A DNA stretch of 64,000 bases from Echiichthys vipera (lineage: Eukaryota > Chordata > Actinopteri > Perciformes > Trachinidae), in assembly GCA_963691815.1 (NCBI GenBank), contig OY829667.1, positions 10,940,821 to 11,004,820 on the forward strand, in the 5' to 3' direction. Both the position numbers and the translations under genes were made by a program. This document shows positions 49,501 to 58,175 of the stretch, one piece after another. The notes under the pieces were generated by a model that was not told where the DNA came from, made no database searches, and saw only the letters and a program-made list of their open reading frames with translations. Positions within the stretch are counted from its first letter, which is position 1. Every line of letters begins with the position of its first letter.

Positions 49501-51582
49501 TTTTGTTTACAGGTCACATAAAAGACCAAACATGATTTTGTTATCAGGGGCCTACAGCAAATGGTTTCCTTTGTCAAACCACAAAAGGTTCACTTGAGTA
49601 AATTGTTAAATCTGAATCAAAATTTCCTCTGGCCCACTTTTGCTCCTTTTCACTCAAGGACTGACTGATTTCAGACAACTTGTTTCATTTACTTCCTTGC
49701 ATTTAAATTACTTTCAGTGCTATGTTTGCACTTGCTCCACTAAATATGCAACCTATCAAGCATGTTTATGTTCAATCATGCAAGCAGACTGTGCTTGACA
49801 CTGATTTTAAACGAGCATCACTTGTCAATTCAGCTCAACTCATTTCACACATCAACAAATCAAATGCATTTCTTGTGCGCATGACTACATAAGGGCATAT
49901 ATTCCATGCAAGACTACACACTTGACAATTTTTATCACTGCGGCATGCCAAAAGTCCAAATTCAATAAATGCATAATTAGAGATCCCTACGCCTTACATC
50001 CCGCACAAATACACCAACCTTGTCGTTGTTCTACCTCTTGCTAACATTTGTTTCTAGCAACATGCAATATGAAAGCTTGGATTATGCATATAGAACACTT
50101 AACGCGCTACTCCAATTGAGCTACAAATTAGTTGCATCTTTAAAAATAAGTTCTGTACTACTAATGCACATTTAACGAAGATGCTTCTTAGAGAAAGCCT
50201 GACAGAAGACAGCATAGTGTGGTTATAGAAGCAAGCAGAACGCAGTTTAACTAAAACTACATGAAGTACTTGACTTCAGGTATTGACGATCAGGAATAGT
50301 AGTAACCCAGTAAACAACGACTTGTGAATACTGGTCAGCTATAGGTTAGCATTATGAAATATTAAACATTATTCATATTTCAGAGCCAGGTGTGATTGGG
50401 CCTACATCTTCCATGTTCATTTAATAAAGGGGACTACCTTAGAGTACCAGAGTAAAAGAAAATTATTTTATTCTAGCCTCTTGGTTCAACAGTGCTTCTT
50501 TGCCCTCCAGGCTCATTTCAATAGAGAGATCTGTTCACTCAACTAAGGCTGTTGACGTTTCAGTATTAAATGCAAAAGAAACAGAATTGTGTGTATGTCC
50601 TTAAAAAGGCCAACGAGGCTTATGTGCTGGACCATCCAAGTGTGTTATAAAAAGCAGATGGAGGAAGGTCTCAGTAACCTTGATCAAAACAGCAGGTATT
50701 AAGACTCCTGAAGCCTCAAACATTATCTACCTGCTCACACCACACAGGCAGTGTTAAAGTGTGTCTCTACCAGTTGCATGCCTCCCATTAAAACAACCTG
50801 AAATAATTTGCAAGTCTTCTACCTGTCCAAATATAAGGAATTTAAAAATGCAATTAAAAACAAATGTCCCTTGAAATTCCTGAATTAAAAAGAACCAAAG
50901 AAATACCCTCTGTGTAGTATTTATTTCAATTTACGTTTGCCATTTTGGTAGAGGCATTGCTAATATGTAAAGACAGGGCCCCGATAGTCTTCATAATGAG
51001 ATGCACAATGATTGGTTGGCAGCCTTGCACAAGAAAGGGCTGTAATTCAGAATAAAAAAATAAAATAAAAAAAAAAGGGTCCATAATGCTAGATGTCAAC
51101 TACAAAAAGAGACAACATTGTGCATGCATAAACAGAAAAGCCTTGGTATTAACAATACTGGTAATAGGGCCCCTCTGATACAATTTTTGGGTTCTATGTT
51201 GATGTTCGTAAGTAATTAGTAATATTTTGTAAACATTACTTTCAACTTTGATTACATCATTTTTATACAAACATTTTTTAATCGAATTGAGAGTGCATCA
51301 TATCTGTTGTGGCCAACTTATTAACCAGCCATAGCAATGAAAACCGCTGTTACCTGTTATTTTGTCTCGAACTAGTTTACAGGACTCAATTTCGCCGATG
51401 CTCCCAAACAAACTCTTGAGCTCCTCTTGGGTCATGTTCTGAGGCAGATAGTTGACTATCAAGTTAGTTTTACTGTCCTCTATGCTTCCTGACTCTACAG
51501 GTGAGGAGCAGTTGTTTGAGATTGTTGAAGGACCGTTGCTTGTGTTGTTGCAAGTTGGCCCATTAGACAGCTGTGTTTCCAT
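37205..51582 (-). CDS. elavl2: ELAV-like RNA-binding protein 2 (HuB), whole coding span
   Basis: Six exons (51582-51354, 46428-46325, 42378-42225, 40266-40041, 39360-39322, 37532-37205) join to 1080 bp, 359 residues plus stop, the same length as human HuB. The start [14 protein letters not shown] and the end [10 protein letters not shown] identify ELAVL2 rather than ELAVL1, 3 or 4. RRM1 is about residues 40-115 (RNP2 LIVNYL, RNP1 LGYGFVNY), RRM2 about 125-205 ([14 protein letters not shown]), then a hinge of about 60 residues with MAYGVKRFSPM, and RRM3 about 275-355 ([14 protein letters not shown]). The protein binds U- and AU-rich elements in neuronal and germline mRNAs, controlling stability, translation and splicing. 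The hinge, with nuclear-export and localisation functions in this family, is the short form. All introns are GT-AG and the exon sizes 104, 154, 226 and 39 match the family pattern. Span includes introns. Confidence 0.97.
37533..39321 (-). other. elavl2 intron between exon 6 and last exon
   Basis: Donor GTAAAT at 39321. Mammalian ELAVL genes can insert a short alternative hinge segment here; I did not recognise one. No transposon was seen. Confidence 0.8.
39322..39360 (-). CDS. elavl2: elavl2 39-bp hinge exon
   Basis: It encodes [12 protein letters not shown] with split Arg codons at both ends, between TTTTAG and GTAAAT. The 39-bp size and sequence match the conserved hinge microexon of ELAVL genes. 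Confidence 0.97.
39361..40040 (-). other. elavl2 intron (680 bp)
   Basis: GTAAAAG donor at 40040 and TTTTATTTTAG acceptor at 39361. AT-rich, with no inserts seen. Confidence 0.85.
40041..40266 (-). CDS. elavl2: elavl2 226-bp exon: RRM2 second half and hinge start
   Basis: It encodes residues 164-237 with split codons at both ends: [10 protein letters not shown] (RNP1), then [20 protein letters not shown] and [12 protein letters not shown]. Residue 188 is Cys (AAC TGT CAG) where I recall Gly in mammalian HuB (LNGQKPPG). Confidence 0.97.
40267..42224 (-). other. elavl2 intron (2.0 kb)
   Basis: GTGAGT donor at 42224 and TCCTCAG acceptor at 40267. No transposon was recognised; open frames such as 40724-41077 and 41271-41522 have no domains. 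Confidence 0.8.
42225..42378 (-). CDS. elavl2: elavl2 154-bp exon: RRM1-RRM2 linker and RRM2 first half
   Basis: It encodes [20 protein letters not shown], then [20 protein letters not shown] and [11 protein letters not shown], residues 112-162, plus one base of Gly163. RNP2 of RRM2 is LYVSGL. The acceptor is CTGTTTGTAG and the donor GTGAGT. Confidence 0.98.
42379..46324 (-). other. elavl2 intron (3.9 kb)
   Basis: It contains a Harbinger-like MITE (43012-43747) and an A-rich run at 44171-44197. A stretch around 44930-45130 may be a further dispersed repeat, but I cannot confirm it. Confidence 0.75.
43012..43747. mobile_element. Harbinger-like MITE (about 736 bp)
   Basis: The left end GGGGCCTGTTCCATAAAGCA and the right end, read on the other strand, GGTGCCCATTTCATAGCAAG are imperfect inverted repeats. 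Internal inverted words (gactttgagc..., tttatggaac) occur near each end. GGGCCTGTTTCA-type ends are typical of teleost PIF/Harbinger MITEs. There is no coding capacity. Confidence 0.7.
46325..46428 (-). CDS. elavl2: elavl2 104-bp exon: RRM1 second half
   Basis: It encodes [20 protein letters not shown] and [14 protein letters not shown], residues 78-111, after completing Gly77. RNP1 LGYGFVNY is intact. Val88 stands where mammalian HuB has Ile, as I recall. Acceptor TTGCAG, donor GTAAAA. Confidence 0.98.
46429..51353 (-). other. elavl2 intron (4.9 kb), repeat-poor
   Basis: Bounded by GTAACA at 51353 and TGATTGCAG ending at 46429. No transposon, SINE or long microsatellite was recognised in nearly 5 kb apart from an A-rich run near 51053-51076, and few open frames reach 60 codons. 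Confidence 0.75.
51354..51582 (-). CDS. elavl2: elavl2 main start exon: N-terminus and RRM1 first half
   Basis: It encodes [20 protein letters not shown] through KLVRDKIT and one base of Gly77. The ATG is at 51582-51580 in GCCATGG, a strong Kozak context. RNP2 is LIVNYL. The N-terminal 38 residues are Asn/Ser-rich and unstructured, as usual in HuB. The exon starts at 51597 or 51594 because the acceptor is a tandem TAGCAG; the first AG adds CAG, giving Gln in [10 protein letters not shown] when the upstream coding exon is used. Confidence 0.98.
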
Positions 51583-51597
51583 GGCAGCAATTACCTG
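51583..51597 (-). other. elavl2: Exon segment upstream of the main ATG, coding in the long isoform
   Basis: CAG GTA ATT GCT GCC precedes ATG and is open in frame (QVIAA). It is 5' UTR for the short isoform and coding when spliced to the exon at 52937-53008. A poly-pyrimidine tract precedes the acceptor. Confidence 0.85.
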
Positions 51598-52936
51598 CTA
51601 AAGAGACAAAAAAAAAAGTCAAAACCATATGCAAATCAGACAAAAATATCAAAATAACAGTTCAAAAAATGTAATTCTGCACATATTGAAACATTTTTTT
51701 GTTATAATACTGACAAATGGAAATGTATTTTTCAACCTCAACAGAAAACATTACCGTAACTAAGTTGCAGGGTAAACAGAAGTCAAAAGTACACTGAACT
51801 GTTCTAAAATATTATTCATGCCATTTGTTTATTGTGCATTAACATAATTCAGTGTTACAATGTAGAACTAGCATTGCAGGCCATTACATTTTTAGAAAAC
51901 GGAAGCTGTGATGACGTGAATGTCAATGCCCCCCCCCCCCCAGAACAGGTTAGGCCAGGCTTTTCATGCTATTCCAGCATACATTTCCGGCCAAATGTGA
52001 AATGTTAGATTTAAAAAAAAGATTAGATAAGTTAAAAAAAACAGGGGTGGGGGCCGGAGGAGCGCAATGAATCCCCTCTCTGGTATTTATGATTGCTGCT
52101 TTTGTTTCTGGGCAAACATAAAAGAAAGTAATGTGACAGTCTATTAATCTGTCAGAAGCACAACAATTGATAAAAGCACTACTCAAATTGGTAAGTGGCA
52201 TGTTTAAACATATCTTTTTAGGTTAAAATGTAGCAAAACGGAAACATTTCAGGCAGTAAGATAAAACTAGATATAGTTTGCAAAGCCTGTATCTGCACCA
52301 AATGTGCAGCCATTTCGCATCAGGGCTTAAATTATATGGTAATCAGTTAGGGCAGTGGTTCCTAAACCTTTTCTGCAGGGCTCCCCTGTTGTAGTAAATA
52401 TATTTTTATACCTCATCATATTTTCTTGTCTTTGTTTTGGTAGTTGTGATGTTTGGTGTAGCTTTAACATTGCTTTGATAGCAGTGCAGGACCACACGTC
52501 ATTTATACCTAGCCCTCTTTAGGAACCAATGTTAAGGCAACCAGCTCAAAGTTAATATATGAGAGTCATCCTTTATTAACATATTGCAGATCAGAAAGTG
52601 TAGTCATACTCTATGCATATAATTCTTAGGCAATAACATTTTGACCCATTTTTGTGCATGGAGGTCATAAAGTCATCAAAAGTAATTCTTTGAGATGGGT
52701 TAAACTTATCCGAGTGGCAGACAGATTAGGACCATACCAATACAGTCAAGGATTAACAATTTGGGTGCTTTTCATACACAAAACCACAAAGTGCCTTAAT
52801 TCCAAATCGAACATGTGATTAATTGGGTTTGTGCATCCAAATATGAAGGAGAGCTAACGTCATTGGTATGGTCCAAGTACTGAGACCAAAAGCAGGCCCT
52901 CTGACTAAATTATTTAAAAAAAGAAGTGCCACAGAC
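51598..52936 (-). other. elavl2 intron between alternative first exon and main start exon
   Basis: It contains a run of 13 C at 51929-51941 and a hAT MITE (52353-52531). Confidence 0.75.
52353..52531. mobile_element. hAT-type MITE, copy 2 (about 179 bp)
   Basis: It begins CAGTGGTTCCTAAACCTTTT and shares a long block (tttgttttggtagttgtgat and flanks) with the reverse complement of the element at 2303-2584, but has internal deletions. It ends GGAACCAATG. The flanks gttagggc and gttaaggc may be a diverged 8-bp target duplication. Confidence 0.85.
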
Positions 52937-53008
52937 CCCAGTCCAAGGCTCAGGTGCCCACGAACCACTTCTTAGCAGAGAAGCCACATCGCACAGTCTG
53001 ACTGCCAT
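52937..53008 (-). CDS. elavl2: elavl2 alternative first coding exon (24 residues)
   Basis: It encodes MAVRLCDVASLLRSGSWA then PEPWTG, matching the extended N-terminus I know from mammalian ELAVL2 isoforms (AAEPWTG there) almost residue for residue. It ends ACT GGG before GTCTGT, a weak donor with C at position +3, and is in phase with CAG GTA ATT GCT GCC ATG of the next exon, adding 29 residues before the main Met. A possible acceptor TTTTCAG at 53034-53028 means it could also be an internal exon starting at 53027; otherwise a transcription start lies just upstream. Confidence 0.87.
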
Positions 53009-53027
53009 GTTAGTTTGGAGATGCTGT

Positions 53028-54420
53028 CTGAAAATGTGGACACAGAAAGTACTTCATGTTAGATCAACAAGAAAAAAAGCAACAGTCAGAGGGGATGACA
53101 TGTCATTGTTAGGCGGGGATGGAAGGGAGACTATATTTCTTGAACTAGATGTCCATGCAGATTGGCTTACCAGGGGGAAGCAAAAGTTAATATTCACTAA
53201 TAGTCACAATTCATCTTCGGTAAGGAGCAAACCTGGCCTCTACAACATTGCGCATTAGGAATGGCAAATTAGTAAAATGGTTTGCAGGCTGGGATGGATG
53301 GATGATCACTGAAATTGAAGCGCACAAATCAATTGGTCTGCTTTGACTGCTCACATTCAGCAATAGAGGTGATGCTTAAAGTTACGCTGACATGTCCTGC
53401 ATTTGTTATCCAGTCGTAAGTTAAAACACAAAGTATTAAAAGCACAAAAAGTCCTGCCATAAGTCTTAACATACCACGGACGAATCATCAAGGTGAGATC
53501 ACATACAGCAATGCCTCTATGTTTAGGCTATTGGAATTCCATCCGCATTATGTGTTGCTAAATTAACGTTACATTACAGATCAACAGACTATTTTTATGC
53601 TGCTTATTTCACTTCAAAAATACAGCACAGATAAATGAGCATTTGGTGTCCTATTCATACATTTGTTTCACCAACTTGACATACCTAAAATGCAAATAGA
53701 TTTTCTCTACTCAAGTGATGAAAATAGCATAGCAATTGTACAGCTGAATTGTATAAATCTGATCAATATTTCTTGGTTTAGCATGTCAAACCACAGTCAA
53801 TGTGCCATTTTAACAGTTTCACCACACTCGGCCATTAAGATGGATAATGTAAGAATTCAACGCATTCCTTAATTTTCAGAAAGGCAGCAGAATAAATCTA
53901 TGCTCTCTTTATTGTGCTGCTTTGTATAAATATATCCCCATTTAAAATAGTTTTTTGCTCTCACACTGTCATCCATACAAGTATAAGCACATCTCAAAAT
54001 ATATGTAGGCCTACTGTATACTAGAAATTTCAGATCTCGGTGTCAGATCCAACAGCTATACAGTAGTTTTACTCTGAACTGTTATTCGATTAGAAAATAA
54101 TGACAACCTCTGCTTATCCAGGTGCGAAAAACTGGAGGTATACTTTGTTAAGTACATTGTCGTTTTAAGTCAAGTTATCACAGTGAACTGTAATCACACA
54201 CAGTGTTATGTGTCTCTATATGTAGCCTAGATGCATTTCTGCTCTGAAAGCAGATCCGGCATGCATCTCTGTACACAGAAAAAACTTCTCAGTAGGGAGA
54301 ATGTGTGTTTTTTGCCAAAGCAGAGCGCACCAGTCAAGACTGGAAAAAAACAGAATGGTTTGCATCGATCAACATCACATATTACTGATTAAATTAATTA
54401 TTTTTATTTATGGGCTGAGA
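53028..54420. other. elavl2 upstream region or 5' intron
   Basis: No repeat was recognised. It may contain a promoter for the alternative isoform, but no TATA box or CpG cluster stands out. Confidence 0.4.
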
Positions 54421-54523
54421 AGGCAGCAAAGGGCCACAGGTCGGAGTTGAAGCCACAGCTGCTGCCTCGTGGACCTTCAGCCTCTTTACATGGGGCGACT
54501 GCTCTAACCACTCAGCCACCAGC
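54421..54523 (-). mobile_element. tRNA-derived SINE, 3'-truncated
   Basis: On the minus strand it begins TGGTGGCTGAGTGGTTAGAG, with an A box TGGCTGAGTGG (54518-54508) and a B box GGCTTCAACTCC (54454-54443), followed by GACCTGTGGCCCTTTGCTGCC. That head and the CCTGTGGCC..TTGCTGC segment match a common percomorph tRNA-SINE. The usual AT-rich tail is missing. Confidence 0.75.
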
Positions 54524-55678
54524 CTTCATTGACCCTACAAAGGTGAAACTCAATTATTTTAGATTTTCTCCAAATTGCACAAAACTGGGAGAGAAGCTGG
54601 GTTTGTTAAATATGTGAACCTCCTCCCACCAGTGCACCCTCATCTGAATAAGACAAGATATATGCCCATATATGGCAGATCAGAATCCATGTGTAAAATA
54701 GCATCTGCAAATTCCTCTGTGCAAATGAAAATACATAAAAGGAACATAACTGCTTACTGACCTGTGTTCAGGGCAGTGACGTAACTAAACTTGACATTAG
54801 TTTGGGTTATGAACTTGTGATGGGATCTGTCTTTTTCCTTCATTTCAAACATTATAAAAATAAAAAGTGGCGCAGTGCAATTCTGCAAGAACTGTTTGAC
54901 TCCACTAATAAAATGCAAGGTTTGTTTTTATTTTAATTGGGAAAATTACTGAAAATGTTCATTCAAGTTCTTCTGTAAAAGTTGAATGGTCAACACCGCA
55001 TGCTGGAAAGACTTTTGTGGGTACACATACAGGTAGTTTTCTTTCCTTTACTTCCGTTTCATAAAATACGTCCATCTTGACCATCCATGTTTTAAGGCTT
55101 CTAAATGTATTTTAGACAAACTGAATCAGCAACGTTTCAGAACACACGTGCAAATTCATTACTTATTTGTTCACTTGCATGTCCTTAAACCAAGGTCAAA
55201 ACCCAATGACTACATAACAAGCAAAAATAGAAACTACAACCATGCAGCAACTAGCCTCAACCCATATGACCCATTACCACATAGTTTCATTCACTTCCAT
55301 GAGACTGCTGTCCTCTCTCGCATCTCAACGCAGCTGTCTCACTCAGCACGCTAGGAGACTTGCTCACGGGGCTTCCTGTAGGCGCTTGACCACAACACTA
55401 AACGCGTTCCCACTAAGATATAATACCGTTACAGTCTATGCTTCAAATTATGATATACATTTTAGACCATACTGTACAGGCCTAGTAGGTAGGTTTTATC
55501 TTGTGTACTGTGCAAAATACTCCAAGTATATAGGATGCAAGGGTTTGTTTTAACAACTTAAATTACATTTTATATTATATATGAATGAATGAATTATATA
55601 TATAATGAATTAATAGCCCAATCCAACTCTAGGCTGAGCAGCACAATACAGCTGTGGCTCAACAGGAACTTTATCATA
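54524..55678. other. elavl2 upstream non-coding DNA
   Basis: An AT-rich simple stretch with gaatgaatgaa units lies near 55572-55612. No exon was recognised. Confidence 0.4.
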
Positions 55679-55850
55679 TCCTCCCACAGTCCAAAGACAT
55701 GCACGTGTTAGGTTCATTGATGACTCTAAAATTGCCTGTAGGTGTGAATGGTTGTCTGTCTCTGTTTGTCTCTATGTGCCCTGCGATAGACTGGCATCCT
55801 GTACAGGGTGTACCCCGCCTCACGCCGAATGTCAGCTGGGATCATCCACA
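55679..55850 (+). repeat. Teleost LINE/SINE 3' tail repeat, copy 2
   Basis: It starts tcctcccacagtccaaagac and includes ccctgcgatagactggcatc, cagggtgtaccccgcctcac and gtcagctgggat, where it is truncated. It is the same family as 29232-29424 but extends further upstream. Confidence 0.85.
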
Positions 55851-56280
55851 GAAAGATTGGAGGGTTTTTAATTTTATTTTACATTGGAAGTGTAGTGATA
55901 AGAGTGGAATATGTTTGGTATTTGCAGAAAAGACACCACAGTGAATTTCAGCCCGCATGCACTTTTGGACTGAAATTGTTGAAACCTAGCAGCTTATATT
56001 GGTAATGAAAGCAACAAGTAAGTGGTCTGCCAAGTCGTCAGTGCAAGTTTCGTTCCCTCTACTTTACAGCAGGCGTGTGTGATCAAAAGGAGAAGAGAGA
56101 AATGTAACAAAATAAAGACTCACACTAAGCTGAAATTGACACCCTAATGCAACACATCTTTGAGGGTTTTTTTTTAAAGGGCAAAAGAAATAGCTGAATA
56201 TTCTGGTCCAGTCCCTATAGTTCCACAGTTCGAGGGCTAAAAAAAAGCAATGAAATGGGTTCTGTTCACTGTTATGCTTT

Positions 56281-56345
56281 ACATCACTCACTCATCTTCA
56301 ACCGCTTATCAGGGATCGGGTCGCCGAGGCAGCAGCTTTAGCATA
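56281..56345 (+). repeat. Fragment of dispersed repeat (CAACCGCTTATC..GGGTCG type)
   Basis: catcttcaaccgcttatcag, then gggtcgccgaggcagcagct, matches a short conserved block of a common teleost repeat. The boundaries are uncertain. Confidence 0.6.
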
Positions 56346-57275
56346 ATAGTTAAAATTACAGGGGCTGGTGAGGGGGTAAAAGGAAGAGGATGAAAAAAAA
56401 GTGCAAGAAGACAACTGGGAAATACAGGAGGGTCCATCAACAGAACTATCCAGGCCAAAATGATTTAAATACTTCTCATGTTAAAAAAATATATATTTTA
56501 AATGATGTTGCCCTAATTGGTACAGCAAAATGCCTGATTAGGCACAAGCATGTTTATTCTGTATTGCCTAGGGCTCAAACTCACAACCTTAGAGACCATG
56601 GGAAAGTTATGATCTTGTAGAGCTTTCTGCCAAGTGAGACAATTACTTCACACGTCTCACTAAGACTTAAGACAATCACTAAGGTTCCATGTGATGGCAG
56701 ATTTCAAACTCATGTCAAAAATCGAGAGTTCAAGACAAAATTCTCATTAAGCTAGAATTTACAGTACCAGTTTACAGTAAAATATGTTGATGCACTATGG
56801 TCTTATCTTTTGATATATTAAAAAAAGGAAAAAAGGACAGGACAGTCTGAAGATGTAGTATAGCCATTTTTGCATCAAATAAGCAAAAAGTGTGGGAGTA
56901 AAATAGTTTGAGAAAAACAGTGATGGACATAATTCCTTTAGCATATGAACATTTCTGCTCACTAAGGCCGACATTTTGGTAAATGTTTCAAAGTGCAAGC
57001 ATGTAAAACTGATTATGAATTTTCAAAGTATCACTTGAAGTTTGGCATATTTTCATGCATGGGAAAGCGAGAATACTAATATCCACAAATACAAGAAGGG
57101 GGCCATAACTACTGCCATACTCAAATTTTGAGCAAGGTTTTCTCTAATTGCTTTAGTCCCAGTATTTTATTTGTCAAGTACAACATTAATAACATCAACC
57201 ACCCTCAATATAAAATCAGAGCTGCTCATCAATCCCACTTCAACTCATCAAAGCAATACTAACTGAGGTAAGTAG
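56346..57275. other. elavl2 upstream non-coding DNA
   Basis: AT-rich; nothing was recognised. Confidence 0.4.
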
Positions 57276-58175
57276 AAGAGATGCACCGTTCCATTTTTAT
57301 CTGATCCAATCGGATATCTGTAGTGGTGCAACGGATGATCATTGGTACCTGATCCGTTCGGATCACTATCTTCTGTTCGGCACATACGCGATCCGCGGAT
57401 TGATTTATGAAAAAAAAGGGAAAAAAAAAAAGGGGTGTGCGCAAGACCAGTGTGGTCATGGTGAGTGGAGGAACGGAGGAGCTTTAACACCCCACGTCAT
57501 TTAAAGCCACTGTACAGAAGCATTTTGGCTTCACATCAAGTATAATGAAGGAAAGAGGTTACTGTGGCCCAAGACAGCCATATGACAATGGAAACATCAA
57601 GCATGGCAACACGTCCAGGGGTACGCAGAGCTATGTGACGATAACCACTCACTTCATCACAGCGGACTGGGAGATGAGAAGTCCGGTGCCCCAGACACGC
57701 CCGCTCTATGAGAGTCACACAGTCACTCATCTTGCCATCGGCCGATACCCGATACCAATCCGATACTACTGTTCAATGGATGGTCCGTATACCTTGCTAT
57801 CTGAGTGAAAGCATCAGGCTTCACAAACATTTAGCCTTGTTAAAAAAAGGTAACAAACACAAAAAAATTTACTTATTATTTATTAACAAAAAATAAAGTA
57901 TACATTAGCAGCAAAAAGAAAGAAATAACACTCCCATGTAAAGTGCACTGCCAACAGATATTTTAAAATGTAATACAAAACCCTAACAGGTGTCATAAAG
58001 AGAATTGAGGTGACTAGATTGCTGTAACTGTATTGCTGTGTATGATAATAAAAAAAAAAGAAATTACTGGATCGGAATGCTGGATCGGCCTCATTCATCC
58101 GATATACGACCCAGCTAATTAGTCAATATCGGAGGGAGCAGACATCCACTCAGTGTATCGGATCAGTGCATCTTT
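57276..58175 (+). mobile_element. hAT element relic with transposase fragment (about 900 bp)
   Basis: The left end AAGAGATGCACCG and the right end, on the other strand, AAAGATGCACTGATCC are inverted repeats related to the MITE at 14235-14578. Subterminal copies of gatccgatc- and cgatac-type words lie at both ends. At 57623-57730 the plus strand reads SYVTITTHFITADWEMRSP then VPQTRPLYESHT, resembling the conserved core of hAT (Ac/ZBED-like) transposases. The rest of the transposase is deleted, so it is a dead, internally deleted copy. Confidence 0.8.

Noticed and set aside
51298..51354. Continuation of the elavl2 start exon to a stop at 51298
   Set aside because: It is read-through into the intron past a clear GTAACA donor; the next exon continues RRM1 in frame.
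52926..53258. 110-codon plus-strand open frame across the alternative elavl2 exon
   Set aside because: It is the antisense shadow of the minus-strand exon encoding MAVRLCDVASLL.
57541..57808. Open frame in the hAT relic, considered as a domesticated transposase gene
   Set aside because: Only a short core is left, it ends in terminal-repeat sequence, and there is no evidence of an intact or spliced gene.
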